From Evansella sp. LMS18 (lineage in GTDB: Bacteria; Bacillota; Bacilli; Bacillales; Salisediminibacteriaceae), in the NCBI RefSeq assembly GCF_024362785.1, contig NZ_CP093301.1, forward strand, positions 248,001 through 312,000: DNA of 64,000 bases. The letters are read 5' to 3'. Below the pieces are notes generated by a model. That model saw nothing but the letters and a program-made list of their open reading frames with translations. It ran no database searches and had not been told where the DNA came from. Positions 29,101 to 37,684 of the stretch are shown here, piece by piece. The position numbers and the translations under genes were made by a program. How positions within the stretch are numbered: position 1 is the stretch's first letter; every line of letters starts with the position of its first letter.

Positions 29101-29599
29101 GTGCTGCTTTAATAATAATCGGGAAACCATGCTCATTAGTAAATTTCTCCACTTCATCTAATGAAGAAACTGGGCCATCACTACCTGGAATTACCGGTAT
29201 ATCAGCCGCTACTGCTGTCTTTCTCGCTTCTACTTTATCTCCAAACATTCGTAAATGCTCTGTATCAGGACCAATAAAGATAATCCCTTCTTCTTTACAC
29301 CTTCTGGCAAATTCGATATTTTCGGAAAGAAATCCATATCCAGGATGAATCGCATCCACTCCGTTACGCTTTGCGATTTTAATAATCCCTTCAATATCCA
29401 GGTAAGCATCAATAGGCTTTTTCCCTTCACCAACAAGATAAGCTTCGTCAGCTTTATAACGATGATAGGCGCCGTTGTCTTCTTTCGAATACACAGCTAC
29501 TGTACGGATATTCAACTCTGTACATGCCCGGAAAATTCTGATTGCAATTTCTCCCCGGTTAGCAACTAATACTTTGTTGATTTTTTCTAAACGTAACAT
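26153..29599 (-). CDS. pycA: Pyruvate carboxylase
   Basis: A 1148-residue biotin enzyme that makes oxaloacetate from pyruvate, bicarbonate and ATP. The biotin carboxylase domain (about 1-455) has the ATP-grasp glycine loop ALGGGGRGMRIV and EVNPRVQVEHT; the carboxyltransferase barrel (about 540-810) has TDTTFRDAHQSLLATR and the metal site HLHTHDTSGNG; the C-terminal carrier domain has biotinyl-Lys1114 in ESMKMETT. Full length and uninterrupted. It starts at 29599, with a purine-rich ribosome site upstream. Confidence 0.97.
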   Translation of the reverse strand: MLRLEKINKVLVANRGEIAIRIFRACTELNIRTVAVYSKEDNGAYHRYKADEAYLVGEGKKPIDAYLDIEGIIKIAKRNGVDAIHPGYGFLSENIEFARRCKEEGIIFIGPDTEHLRMFGDKVEARKTAVAADIPVIPGSDGPVSSLDEVEKFTNEHGFPIIIKAALGGGGRGMRIVRSAEELSEAFDRARSEAKASFGNEVVYVEKFVENPKHIEVQIVGDHHGNLVHLYERDCSVQRRHQKVVEIAPSVSLTEKAREDICNAAVKLMKNIDYINAGTVEFLVTEDEKFYFIEVNPRVQVEHTITEMITGIDIVQTQILIADGKELHSDEIGIPYQEDVTVHGYAIQSRVTTEDPQNQFLPDTGKIMAYRSGGGFGVRLDAGNGFQGAVISPHYDSLLVKVSTWALSFDKAAHKMLRNLREFRIRGIKTNIAFLENVVQHPKFLNGEYNTSFIDKTPELFVFPKRKDRGTKMLSFIANTTVNGYPGIGIKKKPVFEQRRVPQVDYFEEMPAGTKQILDQRGADGLAGWVKEQKEVLLTDTTFRDAHQSLLATRVRTTDLTEIAEPTARLLPDLFSMEMWGGATFDVSMRFLQENPWDRLIQLRQKAPNVLFQMLLRASNAVGYKNYPDNLIEEFVEKSAEGGIDVFRVFDSLNWVKGMVPAIEAVRKSGKIAEASICYTGDILDSSRDKYDLNYYLKMAKELEAAGAHILGIKDMAGLLKPQAAYELISALKETVNIPIHLHTHDTSGNGIYTYARAVDAGVDILDTAISSMSGLTSQPSMNSLYHALKGHERQPKLDIAKTEQLNSYWEDTRKYYQDFESGMNAPHSEIYFHEMPGGQYSNLQQQAKAVGLGDRWDEVKSMYQKVNHLFGDIVKVTPSSKVVGDMALFMVQNDLNEDTVYEKGRSLDFPDSVIEFFQGYIGQPYKGFPEELQEIVLKGREAITDRPGEHLEPVDFDQIREELYHKLGRQVTSHDLISYALYPKVYLDNEQFTEQFGDVSVLDTPTFFYGLRLGEEINIEIEQGKTLIVKLVSVGEPQKDGTRVIYFELNGQQREIVVKDENVESLVAQKVKADKNNPKHIGATMPGTVVKTLAEKGDKVKKGDHLIITESMKMETTVQAAEDGTIKQLYVSNGEAIQAGDLLVEFE

Positions 29600-29812
29600 T
29601 TCTCATTTCCTCCTTCGGCCGATAAAACACCAGACTGTAAAAACTAATAAGTTATTCTATTTTTTTGAAAACTTATGCTTATCATACCATCTACAGGATA
29701 CGATTTCACGTATTAGCAAAAACAAATATGTATTAATGTATTAAAATAGCCTTTATTTCGACAAATTGAAATATGCTGCAGCCTGTCCTGACGGCTGCCC
29801 TTCACTGAACTG

Positions 29813-29846
29813 AAAAAAAACCAGCTGCCTCGACGGCAACTGGCTT
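29813..29846 (-). terminator. Terminator of ylaN
   Basis: CCAGxTGCC pairs with GGCAxxTGG around a CTCGAC-type loop; on the minus strand a run of eight T follows. Confidence 0.82.
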
Positions 29847-29861
29847 TCATATTAAAAATTA

Positions 29862-30149
29862 TTAACGTTTTCTTCCTGTACTTGCGTCATGCAGAGCAGT
29901 CAGCTTTTTCTCCAGACCATCCAGTAGTTTTTTTCCTTCTTCCTCCTGAATGAGCTGCAGGCGAATTGCAAAATCTATTTCTCTTGATAAACCGAACATT
30001 TGTGTATCTAAAACTTCCTCATAAAGAGGACATTGCGGCATAGTTAAGTTTTCCATCTGCACTTCAATAAGTTTTAGGATCTTCTGAGCGTCTTCCTTAA
30101 GAAGAGCATATGCTTTTTCACTCTGTCCGGGTAGGGTTTCAACTGACAA
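29862..30149 (-). CDS. ylaN: YlaN (UPF0358/DUF1507) protein
   Basis: A 95-residue all-helical protein of the YlaN family, reported essential in B. subtilis under some conditions and linked in recent work to iron homeostasis. The block [20 protein letters not shown] is characteristic. The start is TTG at 30149 (MSVETLPG) with GGAGGAGGG upstream. In B. subtilis ftsW follows; here pycA is next. Confidence 0.88.
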   Translation of the reverse strand: MSVETLPGQSEKAYALLKEDAQKILKLIEVQMENLTMPQCPLYEEVLDTQMFGLSREIDFAIRLQLIQEEEGKKLLDGLEKKLTALHDASTGRKR

Positions 30150-30337
30150 AGGAATCCCTCCTCCTCAATGTGTAAAAACTTCTCCTATTATCTTATATTA
30201 GCTTTTTCACCGTGAAAAAGCAATAGATGGTAATAAACAAACATAGTTTTAAAATCGACAAAGTTTTAAAAAGTCTGTTCCGGGAAGTATTGAGGATGGT
30301 TTATTGTACTTTGGGCCAGCTGAACAGCAACACATAG

Positions 30338-30401
30338 TTTGTTCGATTTGCACTTCAGACGGACGCGTTCTGCGGGCACGGCTTCAACTAATTTTTGACG
30401 T
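30338..30401 (+). repeat. Dispersed repeat element, truncated copy R3
   Basis: Only the left-central part (TTGTTCGATTTGCACTTC, the GACGGACGCG box and GGGCACGGCTTCAACTAATT) remains; the dyad and right end are missing. It ends about 12 bp from the glsA stop, and glsA has no obvious terminator. Confidence 0.82.
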
Positions 30402-30412
30402 CCGGTATAAAA

Positions 30413-31339
30413 CTAAAAAATGCTCAAGTCATATCTTTGGGACAAAACTTCCAGAAGTTGCATGCCTGCAACACTATTCCCTTTCTCGTCCAGTGCAGGG
30501 CCATATATGCCTATCCCGACCCGGTGGGGGACCGAAGCCATTATCCCTCCTGAAACTCCGCTTTTCGCTGGTATGCCAACACGGATAGCGAACTCCCCTG
30601 AAGCATTATACATGCCGCATGTAACCATAAATGTTTTTAAAATGCGGGCAATGTGAAGAGGAATGACAGGACGCTGAGATTCTGCATGCAGACCTTCGTT
30701 GGCAATGACATAACCGATCTTTGCAAGATCCTCGCAGTTTACTTCTATAGCACATTGTTTCGTATACAACTCAAGAAGCGTCTCAGAGTTTTCATTAATT
30801 ACACCATGCTGCTTCATAAAATAGACGAGTGCTCTGTTTAAGTCTGCTGTTTCATATTCTGATTTTGCGACTTCCTCATTGTAACTGATCGACGGATTTC
30901 CTGTAAGCTCATGAATAAAGGTGAGCAGCCTTCCCAGCCTTTCTTCTACACTCCCTCCGTGAATCATTGATGTGACAGAAAGAGCACCTGCATTAATCAT
31001 CGGGTTAAGAGGCTTGGAAGGGGAATGGGTTTCCAACTTGATGATTGAATTAAATGGATCCCCGGTTGGTTCCATGCCAACCCTGGAAAAAACTTCTTCC
31101 TCCCCGTTATCCATAAGTGCAAGTGCAAGCGAAAGTACTTTCGAGATACTCTGCAGAGTGAATTTTTCCTGGATGTCCCCTGCGCTTGCACAGGTTCCTT
31201 CTTCATAGACAGCAATTGAAAGTGCGTCTCTGTCGGCTGTTTTTAAAGCGGGAATATAATCGGCCACTTTGCCATGCTTCGTTAATTTGTTTGCTTCTTC
31301 AACCATTACTCGAAGCGTTTCCCGATCATTGCAAATCAT
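30413..31339 (-). CDS. glsA: Glutaminase A
   Basis: A 308-residue serine-type (beta-lactamase fold) glutaminase giving glutamate and ammonia. The catalytic pair is Ser64-x-x-Lys67 in LQSISKVLS; further family blocks are PLNPMINAGAL and SGVSGGIMASVP. AAGGAGG precedes the ATG. It corresponds by position to B. subtilis ylaM (glsA2), next to ylaN. A role in acid or nitrogen physiology is by family only. Confidence 0.94.
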   Translation of the reverse strand: MICNDRETLRVMVEEANKLTKHGKVADYIPALKTADRDALSIAVYEEGTCASAGDIQEKFTLQSISKVLSLALALMDNGEEEVFSRVGMEPTGDPFNSIIKLETHSPSKPLNPMINAGALSVTSMIHGGSVEERLGRLLTFIHELTGNPSISYNEEVAKSEYETADLNRALVYFMKQHGVINENSETLLELYTKQCAIEVNCEDLAKIGYVIANEGLHAESQRPVIPLHIARILKTFMVTCGMYNASGEFAIRVGIPAKSGVSGGIMASVPHRVGIGIYGPALDEKGNSVAGMQLLEVLSQRYDLSIF

Positions 31340-31428
31340 AGTAGTGCCTCCTTAGTAAAGCTGCTGGTTCGTGACAAAATGTGCTGCAGACTCTATACTG
31401 TAAATTGTAAAGAAAGGAGAGTTGTTTT

Positions 31429-31920
31429 TTGTCCAGTATTCTCACTATTTCAGGTAATGTAAAACATACTATTACTATTGATCCAGGTGTCTGGATTTTT
31501 GACGAAAGAAAAGTTGATCTTAAGACGTATTTTTCCCAGGAATACTTAAACCATCAGGAAAGAGAAGAGAAAAATATGGCGGAAGCATGGAATCTTCACC
31601 GCAGCCAGGGTGCTGACGCTCTGCCTAAGGGTAATAATGTAAAAGTAAGCAGAAAGGACCTAACAGAAAAGTCTTTCGGCGTTCCTTTTGCTCCATTTCT
31701 GAAAAATGCCTCGCCTTCATCCGATGCTCAAACGGTGATTTTCGAACGCAGTGAAGGGGAAGGTTTCCGCTGTTCCCTGCAGGAAGCTAATGAAGCAATC
31801 ATTGGTTTTTCAGAAGAAGGTAAACCTCTTAAAGAAAATGGACCTGTACACTTTTATTACGGTGATGGTTCAAATAAAGACAACCCGGTTACGCATATTA
31901 ACAAAATTGTAATCGTTTAA
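31429..31920 (+). CDS. ylaL: YlaL-position conserved protein
   Basis: A 163-residue soluble protein. The opening ISGNVKHTITIDPGVWIFDERKVDL is a pattern I remember from conserved Bacillaceae proteins, some labelled peptidyl-prolyl isomerase; nothing in the sequence shows isomerase activity. The symbol comes from position only: it lies between ylaK and glsA, where ylaL lies in B. subtilis. The start is TTG at 31429 with GGAG 9-10 nt upstream. Confidence 0.6.
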   Translation: MSSILTISGNVKHTITIDPGVWIFDERKVDLKTYFSQEYLNHQEREEKNMAEAWNLHRSQGADALPKGNNVKVSRKDLTEKSFGVPFAPFLKNASPSSDAQTVIFERSEGEGFRCSLQEANEAIIGFSEEGKPLKENGPVHFYYGDGSNKDNPVTHINKIVIV

Positions 31921-31954
31921 TTTATTTTTCCTTGTTTGCCTGTCTGTAAACATT

Positions 31955-31990
31955 AAACCTCCTGTCAGCACACCGCAGGAGGTTTCTTTA
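31955..31990. terminator. Bidirectional terminator ylaL/ylaK
   Basis: AAACCTCCTG (31955-31964) pairs with CAGGAGGTTT (31976-31985). Confidence 0.85.
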
Positions 31991-31992
31991 TC

Positions 31993-33324
31993 TTACAGCA
32001 GGTCAGCCGCCATCTGGGCAAGTCCGGAACGTTCCCCTTTTTCCAGTTTGATATGCCCTGTTTCAGCTAGATGTTTCAGGCGTTCCGCTACGTAGGTAAG
32101 ACCATTTGTATATTCGTCCAGATAAGGGTGGTCAATTTGTTTAGGATCCCCCATTAACACTATTTTACTTCTTTCCCCTACTCTCGTAAGGATCGTTTTG
32201 ACTTCATGCTTTGTGAGGTTCTGGGCTTCATCAATTATTATGAACTGGTCAGGGATACTCCTCCCACGGATATAAGTGAGTGCCTCTACCTGAATGGACC
32301 CCATCCCTGCGAGAATCTGTTCCAGCTCTCCCGGCTTTTTCGTATTAAATAAATACTCCAGATTATCATATACTGGCTGCATCCAGGGACGGAGTTTCTC
32401 CTCTTTTTCCCCTGGAAGAAAACCTATGTCTTTTCCTACCGGAACAACGGGTTTTGCCACAAGAATTTTTTTGTATTTCTGCAGGTCTTCTGTCTGATAC
32501 AGAGCGGCAGCCAGGGACAGCAGGGTCTTCCCCGTTCCAGCTTTTCCTGCCAGCGTTACCAGCGGTACGTCATCTCTGTTAAGAAGTTCCACAGCCATCT
32601 TCTGCTGCACGTTTCTCGGCCTGATGCCCCAGATTGTGTCATCGTGTGCCAGGAATAAGTTAAGCATCTTCCCATTTTTACTGACTGAAGACAAAGCTGA
32701 TTTAGAAGGATTTATCTCATCCTTCAGAATAAAAAACTGGTTGGGATAACACCCTTCAACCCCTGCTTCTTCCACTTTTATCATTTTCTTTTCATAGATA
32801 CGGTCCAGCATACGGGACTGGATGTATTTTTCGCTGTACCCTGCGTACATCCTGTCGTACTGGACAACTCTGTCGCTTAGGAAATCTTCCGCATGAATAC
32901 CAAGGGCATCGGCTTTTACCCGGAGGAGGGCATCCTTGCTTACAAGAGTTACTTTTGTCCCGGACTTTTTTTGTTCTTCTTCCAGACTCATATTAAGTGC
33001 AACGGCGAGAATTCTATTATCATTATTGCTCTCCAGAAAATAATCTTTCATTTTCCCGAAAGAGCGGTGATTTAATTCTACTCTGAAGGTCCCTCCGTTT
33101 ATGAGCGGTACGCCAATGTGCAGTTTCCCTTTATCCCGGAGGTCATCAAGCAGCCTTGCAATATGTCTGGCATTCCTGCCTACTTCATCCATATTCCTTT
33201 TTTTTGAATCCACTTCTTCCAGAACTACAGCCGGAATAACGACTTCATTTTGTTCAAATGCATAGATAGCAAGGGGGTCCTGCAGCAAAACGTTCGTATC
33301 TAAAATATAAATTCGCTTTTTCAA
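31993..33324 (-). CDS. ylaK: PhoH2-type PIN-PhoH ATPase (YlaK)
   Basis: A 443-residue fusion of an N-terminal PIN nuclease domain (IYILDTNVLLQDP, with acidic residues at VVLEEVDSKK) and a C-terminal PhoH ATPase (Walker A AGKAGTGKT, Walker B IIIDEAQ). Mycobacterial PhoH2 is an ATP-dependent RNA helicase and RNase. The start is TTG at 33324, chosen because AGGAGG lies 7 nt upstream and the protein then begins as in the family; the frame runs 13 codons further without support. Confidence 0.93.
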   Translation of the reverse strand: MKKRIYILDTNVLLQDPLAIYAFEQNEVVIPAVVLEEVDSKKRNMDEVGRNARHIARLLDDLRDKGKLHIGVPLINGGTFRVELNHRSFGKMKDYFLESNNDNRILAVALNMSLEEEQKKSGTKVTLVSKDALLRVKADALGIHAEDFLSDRVVQYDRMYAGYSEKYIQSRMLDRIYEKKMIKVEEAGVEGCYPNQFFILKDEINPSKSALSSVSKNGKMLNLFLAHDDTIWGIRPRNVQQKMAVELLNRDDVPLVTLAGKAGTGKTLLSLAAALYQTEDLQKYKKILVAKPVVPVGKDIGFLPGEKEEKLRPWMQPVYDNLEYLFNTKKPGELEQILAGMGSIQVEALTYIRGRSIPDQFIIIDEAQNLTKHEVKTILTRVGERSKIVLMGDPKQIDHPYLDEYTNGLTYVAERLKHLAETGHIKLEKGERSGLAQMAADLL

Positions 33325-33485
33325 CCTCTCGCCTCCTGCAATGAAAAAGTTTTCTCTTTTCATTTACTATAATGTATGTGGCTGAAAGGATGGTTAGACG
33401 TTTAAATGGACATTATCCATGACCGAATGTTTTATCCCCGGAACACTCGTAGCCCCGCTGAGTTTTCATGCTCACTTTTATCGAA

Positions 33486-33528
33486 AAAAGAAAGCGCGCA
33501 GCATATGTATGCTGTCACGCTTTCTTTA
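33486..33528 (-). terminator. Terminator of the flavin-reductase-like gene
   Basis: AAAGAAAGCG pairs with CGCTTTCTTT around an inner AGCATA/TATGCT stem. Confidence 0.82.
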
Positions 33529-33970
33529 TAGCTTCCATTACCTGTCTGTCAAGTTTGTCCGCTGCTTCTTTATCATATGTTTTTTCATATTTAGGCTCTG
33601 TTGTGATTCGGGAACCATAAAACATAACATCCCGTACCTCGTCTATTTTCACCTCTAAAAGAGCGAGTTTCAGGGGCACTCCTTCAAGTTTTTCCTCTGC
33701 AATCAATGCGCTTCCGGCAATGGAGTATGTAGAGCCGGCTCCAATCAAGGACAATGTAACGAGTGGCTGCTTACGTATATTTTCTACGATGCGTGATCTT
33801 TTATCTACCGCAAACCGGACGGTGTTTTCATCTATTGCGTATACCCAGGAGACAGCATTTACATTTGCTCCCCCGGTTTCATGGTCTACAGTAGCCACAT
33901 TAATATAATGCTCCTGCTTTAGTAATGGCAGCAATTCTTCAGTTAGTTTCGTTTCTACGCGATTAGCCAT
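33515..33970 (-). CDS. Pyridoxamine 5'-phosphate oxidase-like flavin-binding protein
   Basis: A 151-residue split-barrel protein. The strand pattern (INVATVDHETGGANVNAVSWVYAIDENTVRFAVDKRSR, then PLVTLSLIG) matches the PNPOx-like family that binds FMN, F420 or haem. The cofactor and substrate cannot be told. It occupies the place of ylaJ, but it is not a YlaJ lipoprotein. AAGGAGG precedes the ATG. Confidence 0.82.
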   Translation of the reverse strand: MANRVETKLTEELLPLLKQEHYINVATVDHETGGANVNAVSWVYAIDENTVRFAVDKRSRIVENIRKQPLVTLSLIGAGSTYSIAGSALIAEEKLEGVPLKLALLEVKIDEVRDVMFYGSRITTEPKYEKTYDKEAADKLDRQVMEAIKKA

Positions 33971-34159
33971 TTCACGTTCCTCCTTTTAATCTTCCTTATA
34001 ATTAATACTATACCTGTATTTTCATTTCAATAAAACTATTCCATACAAAGAAACAAATTCTCTCCTGATACACACCCGGTCACTCCTAGTATAGATTTCT
34101 TAACGACATGAATCGTGCTATAATGATCATTAGATAATATAAACGTAAAGAGGTGCTGT

Positions 34160-34366
34160 ATGAGGGTTAAGTGTGTATTATGCGATGTAATCGAGAATAT
34201 TAATGATTATTCACCATTAGCAAAGAAACTGCGCAACAGGCCAATTCACACATATATGTGCCAGACCTGCTATGACAGAATTGAAACCCGGACGAATGAG
34301 CGAAAGGAAACTGGCAGCTTCCGCCAGTACTCTGACGAAAAAGAGAAAGATGAATGGGTTTTCTAA
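34160..34366 (+). CDS. ylaI: YlaI, small zinc-ribbon protein (DUF2197)
   Basis: A 68-residue protein with two pairs of cysteines (CVLC near the start, CQTC at about residue 34) that would bind zinc. Function unknown. It is transcribed opposite to its neighbours and is preceded by AGAGGTG. Confidence 0.87.
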   Translation: MRVKCVLCDVIENINDYSPLAKKLRNRPIHTYMCQTCYDRIETRTNERKETGSFRQYSDEKEKDEWVF

Positions 34367-34447
34367 AGAGGCTGCACATTTTTGCCATGTATATTTTACG
34401 GCGGTTGTCCTTATGGCGGCAATTGTAATATATAGTTTTCACTATAA

Positions 34448-34500
34448 GAAAGCACCTGCTGTAACCGGAATTCCCGAGACAGCAGGTGCTTAATCTTTAT
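34448..34500. terminator. Bidirectional terminator ylaI/ylaH
   Basis: AAGCACCTGCTGT pairs with ACAGCAGGTGCTT across a 16-nt loop. Confidence 0.82.
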
Positions 34501-34501
34501 T

Positions 34502-34849
34502 TCAGTTTTCAGTCGTTGAATTTTCTTCTTTTTTATACCGCTTCAGCTGTATTTTATAAACGCCAAGAATCAGAGCGGCTACGAATAATGATTCAATAAT
34601 TGGGAGGGACAATGCCAGAAAGGTCATAAAAATATTACCAAAAAGCATTACAATATAGACAACCACCAGCTTCAATACCGGCAGTTTCCGTGCAAACCCA
34701 AGATTAAAAACGACTATAGTCAATACATTTAAAATAATATACAAAACGGCAAAAGCGAATAAAAAGTTTTCCGGGTCAGTTGCTCCTACAAGCTCCGCCA
34801 TGGGGCTCATATTCGGCGCGGTTCCGGAATTTACAGTTCCCAAGATCAT
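34502..34849 (-). CDS. ylaH: YlaH-like membrane protein
   Basis: A 115-residue protein with three membrane segments (about residues 28-50, 57-77 and 80-98) and a charged cytoplasmic tail. The motif YIILNVLTIVVFNLGFARKLPVLK is typical of the YlaH family. Function unknown. GGAG precedes the ATG. In B. subtilis typA lies directly next to ylaH; here it is absent. Confidence 0.85.
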   Translation of the reverse strand: MILGTVNSGTAPNMSPMAELVGATDPENFLFAFAVLYIILNVLTIVVFNLGFARKLPVLKLVVVYIVMLFGNIFMTFLALSLPIIESLFVAALILGVYKIQLKRYKKEENSTTEN

Positions 34850-35016
34850 CTCTTCACTCCTAGATTACTTCTGTTTAAAAGTACACAAGATAAATAAACC
34901 GTAATTATTATAGCATATATTTGCTCCTGATTAATATAGAACACGGGGAAAAAACGGTTTATCTGTCTTTAAATAAATGAATATTTAGGTTAATATATTC
35001 AGGAGGAGGTTTTAAA

Positions 35017-35211
35017 ATGAATTCATTTGACTGGCGCTTCTTTCTTCTCGCTTTCGGAGGAACAGCGGGAATGGTTGGTATCGGAGTAGGGCTTGCAGAA
35101 AGCAGTACCCTTATTGTTGTCTCAGCAATACTGCTGGCATTGTTCTCTGTCGGAACAGGGTTTACTCTTAAACATAAAATAAAACAGCAGGAAAAAGAGG
35201 GACGAGCCTGA
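35017..35211 (+). CDS. ylaF: YlaF-like small membrane protein (DUF5325)
   Basis: A 64-residue protein with two hydrophobic helices (WRFFLLAFGGTAGMVGIGVGLAE; LIVVSAILLALFSVGTGF) and a basic C-terminus. Matches the YlaF/DUF5325 pattern; role unknown. AGGAGGAGG lies 7 nt before the ATG. Confidence 0.82.
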   Translation: MNSFDWRFFLLAFGGTAGMVGIGVGLAESSTLIVVSAILLALFSVGTGFTLKHKIKQQEKEGRA

Positions 35212-35225
35212 GCTCGTCCTTTTGT
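35198..35225. terminator. Bidirectional terminator ylaF/yktC
   Basis: GGACGAGC (35200-35207), loop CTGA, GCTCGTCC (35212-35219), overlapping the ylaF stop; TTTTG follows. Confidence 0.85.
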
Positions 35226-36013
35226 TATTGGTCAGATTCATGTATGAGTGAAAGAATATTATTATGGATATATGGGTTGGCCGCCAGAAGTGTTCCTTTG
35301 TTGAGAAAATCCAGTTCTTTTCCTTCGTAATTTGTAACTGTTCCCCCAACTTCCTTTATTAATACATAGCCGCCAGCTATATCCCACGGAGCCAAATTAA
35401 AGCTGATATACGCATCCAGGCGCCCTGCTGCAACGTAAGCAAGTTCCAGAGCCGCTGAACCGTAAGAACGGGTTCCTCGGGACTCTTTTACAAGTTTCTC
35501 CAGCCTCCGGTCTTTCAGCATCCAGCCGGAATTAAAACTTAATATTGATTCATGGACTGGGACTTCCTGCAGCTCAGGTAATTTACGGCCGTTCACGTAT
35601 GCCCCTTCTCCCTTTAAACAGGAGAACATTTCATCATTCATCACGTCGTACACGATTCCGATAATTCCTTCGCCATCTTCGAAAATCCCCAGGGAGACAG
35701 CAAAGAAGCTCTCCTGATGTACAAAATTCATCGTTCCGTCAATGGGATCAAGTATCCAGACAGTTCCGTCAAGATTTTTTACCGATTCGGCCGTTCCTTC
35801 CTCGCCCATCAAAGTGTGCTGCGGAAATTTATCGGCGAGTTTCTTTTCAAAGAAATTTTCTACCCCTTTATCCACATCTGTAACGAGATCATCCTGATTT
35901 GATTTTGTACTTACAGAGAAACTTTCTTTCATCTTTTTTCTTATGTACTCACCGGCTTCCCTCGTCCAGTCAGTTGCTGTGTTAAACAATTCCTTCCGAT
36001 CATTCCTGCTCAT
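35225..36013 (-). CDS. yktC: Inositol monophosphatase family protein (YktC)
   Basis: A 262-residue Mg2+-dependent, Li+-sensitive-type phosphatase. The metal ligands are in GEEGT, WILDPIDGTMNFVH and APWDIAGG. Members hydrolyse inositol-1-phosphate, NADP or PAP; the B. subtilis YktC activity is on inositol phosphates. AAGGAGG precedes the ATG. It lies next to ykzI, as in B. subtilis. Confidence 0.93.
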   Translation of the reverse strand: MSRNDRKELFNTATDWTREAGEYIRKKMKESFSVSTKSNQDDLVTDVDKGVENFFEKKLADKFPQHTLMGEEGTAESVKNLDGTVWILDPIDGTMNFVHQESFFAVSLGIFEDGEGIIGIVYDVMNDEMFSCLKGEGAYVNGRKLPELQEVPVHESILSFNSGWMLKDRRLEKLVKESRGTRSYGSAALELAYVAAGRLDAYISFNLAPWDIAGGYVLIKEVGGTVTNYEGKELDFLNKGTLLAANPYIHNNILSLIHESDQ

Positions 36014-36123
36014 TTAAGCTCCTCCTTAAGTCAGCTGTACCATTCTTCTGATCATTTATATATAACATAACCATCTGTTTTACCGCAAACAACTTGCGGC
36101 TTTCCGGCACCCAGCCGGGAGTG

Positions 36124-36156
36124 CAAAAAAAGTGAACCCTTTTAAGGTCCACTTTG
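36124..36156 (-). terminator. Terminator of ykzI
   Basis: AAAGTGxACC pairs with GGTxCACTTT; on the minus strand T-rich sequence follows. Confidence 0.75.
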
Positions 36157-36165
36157 AATCAATAT

Positions 36166-36354
36166 TTATGCTTCTAAGTGAATTAATTCACTTCGGAGGC
36201 GCTCAAGCTTCTGTTTGCTTTCTTTAATCTGGCCTTCTTCATTGGCCTGAAGCGCATCGTATAGTGTCTGGAGTTCATAGTCAATTTCCATTTTCAGAAC
36301 AGGAATTCTTTTTTCCCCGTCTATTCTTTTTAAGGTTTGAATGACCTTCTCCAT
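36166..36354 (-). CDS. ykzI: YkzI, small hypothetical protein
   Basis: A 62-residue, highly charged, mostly helical protein (ELQTLYDALQANEEGQIKESKQKLERLRSEL). The name rests on its place between yktB and yktC. The start at 36354 has AAAGGGGTG upstream; the frame continues to 36471 but without a ribosome site. Function unknown. Confidence 0.78.
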   Translation of the reverse strand: MEKVIQTLKRIDGEKRIPVLKMEIDYELQTLYDALQANEEGQIKESKQKLERLRSELIHLEA

Positions 36355-36644
36355 TTTTACACCCCTTTTCTTAGCCTCATTATAACTGTCACAGACTAAA
36401 GCAAACTCGATTATTCTCTCATATACAACGTGTACAAACACGAGGTTTTTGTAATACAGCATATGTGCCAAGCATCGAATTCGATACGTTTTTCTTGACC
36501 TTAATTTTTGTTATCTGTATTATTGTTATCTTCTTTTCCACCGCTCAGTTAATTTTAAACCTTGTTAAGTGCTTTTGGGCATAGTCTTTTGTTTCAAAAA
36601 TATAATGTGGTAAAATGTCGGTAAATATAAAGAGGTGAGAAATA

Positions 36645-37265
36645 ATGAGTTTTACAGGCTTCACTAAACAGGATTTTGACACTTTTGCAATAGAAGGTCT
36701 CGAGGAAAGAATGGCTGCTATCCAGGAACGTATACAGCCGAAATTCCAGGCAATCAGCGATGAAATCAGCAAGGATCTGGCATCCTATACGGGTTATGAC
36801 ATATATTTACATATTGCCCGCCATGCCCGGAGAAAAGTAAACCCGCCGGCAGATACCTGGTCCGCTTACTGTCATGATAAGCGGGGATATAAAAAACATC
36901 CTCATTTTCAAATTGGACTTTTTGATGACCATGTATTTTTATGGCTTGCCTATATTTACGAGATGCCGGACAAACAGGAAATAGGCACCCGCTTTCTCGA
37001 CAATATGGATTCCATTACAGAAAATATTCCACGGGAGTTTATGGTTTCACAGGATCATATGAAAAAGGATGCTGAATCCCTTGAAACTATTGACCTGGAA
37101 AAGGCCCTGACACGCTTCCGTGATGTAAAAAAAGGTGAATTCCTTATCGGCCGGCAGATTAAGGCTGACGATCCCCTGTTACAGGATGGTGAGAAATTCC
37201 TTAATTTTGCACGGGAAACTTTTGAAACGCTGGCACCGCTCTATAAATTATCTATGAGGAACTAA
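36645..37265 (+). CDS. yktB: YktB (UPF0637/DUF1054) protein
   Basis: A 206-residue soluble protein; FTGFTKQDFDTFAIEGLEERM at the start and HIARHARRKVNPPADTWSA in the centre identify the family. A structure of the family exists but the role is unknown. AGAGGTGAG precedes the ATG. Confidence 0.9.
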   Translation: MSFTGFTKQDFDTFAIEGLEERMAAIQERIQPKFQAISDEISKDLASYTGYDIYLHIARHARRKVNPPADTWSAYCHDKRGYKKHPHFQIGLFDDHVFLWLAYIYEMPDKQEIGTRFLDNMDSITENIPREFMVSQDHMKKDAESLETIDLEKALTRFRDVKKGEFLIGRQIKADDPLLQDGEKFLNFARETFETLAPLYKLSMRN

Positions 37266-37320
37266 TTGCAACAAAAGGCTTTTGTAAAAGGTTAATATGA
37301 TATTTATAAGGATATTAATA

Positions 37321-37356
37321 AAATGGCTCAGTTCAAATTGAACCGAGCCATTTTTC
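37321..37356. terminator. Bidirectional terminator yktB/yktA
   Basis: AAATGGCTCxGTTC pairs with GAACxGAGCCATTT, then TTTTC. Confidence 0.88.
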
Positions 37357-37402
37357 TTTCCAAGCTAAGGATCTGCACATAATTTGATTATAAAATATAC
37401 AA

Positions 37403-37684
37403 TCACATTTTAATAATAGTCCCGCCTGCTGCTTCCCTGGCTTTTTTTACTACATGATAGGGGGATTGGCCAGTCTGGCTCCCATACTCTTTGAAGTCTC
37501 TTTTTTCATCCGCTTTACCTGGGACAGCTTTTTTAAAGCGCATATATAACGTAAGTAATGTATCACGGTCCGTCCCTTTCCTGTATGCCTGATCAATAGC
37601 TTCGTAAAAGTTTACTACATCAATTATTTCCTCCTGGGACCAATCCGGGGATATAGGTATTGAAATATTTTCGTCTTTCATCAT
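37403..37684 (-). CDS. yktA: YktA (UPF0223) protein
   Basis: A 93-residue protein. PDWSQEEIIDVVNFYEAIDQAY at the N-terminus and the K/R-rich C-terminal helix are family marks. Function unknown. Two ATG codons stand in tandem at the start; GAGGTGA fits either. It is divergent from speA. Confidence 0.88.
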   Translation of the reverse strand: MMKDENISIPISPDWSQEEIIDVVNFYEAIDQAYRKGTDRDTLLTLYMRFKKAVPGKADEKRDFKEYGSQTGQSPYHVVKKAREAAGGTIIKM

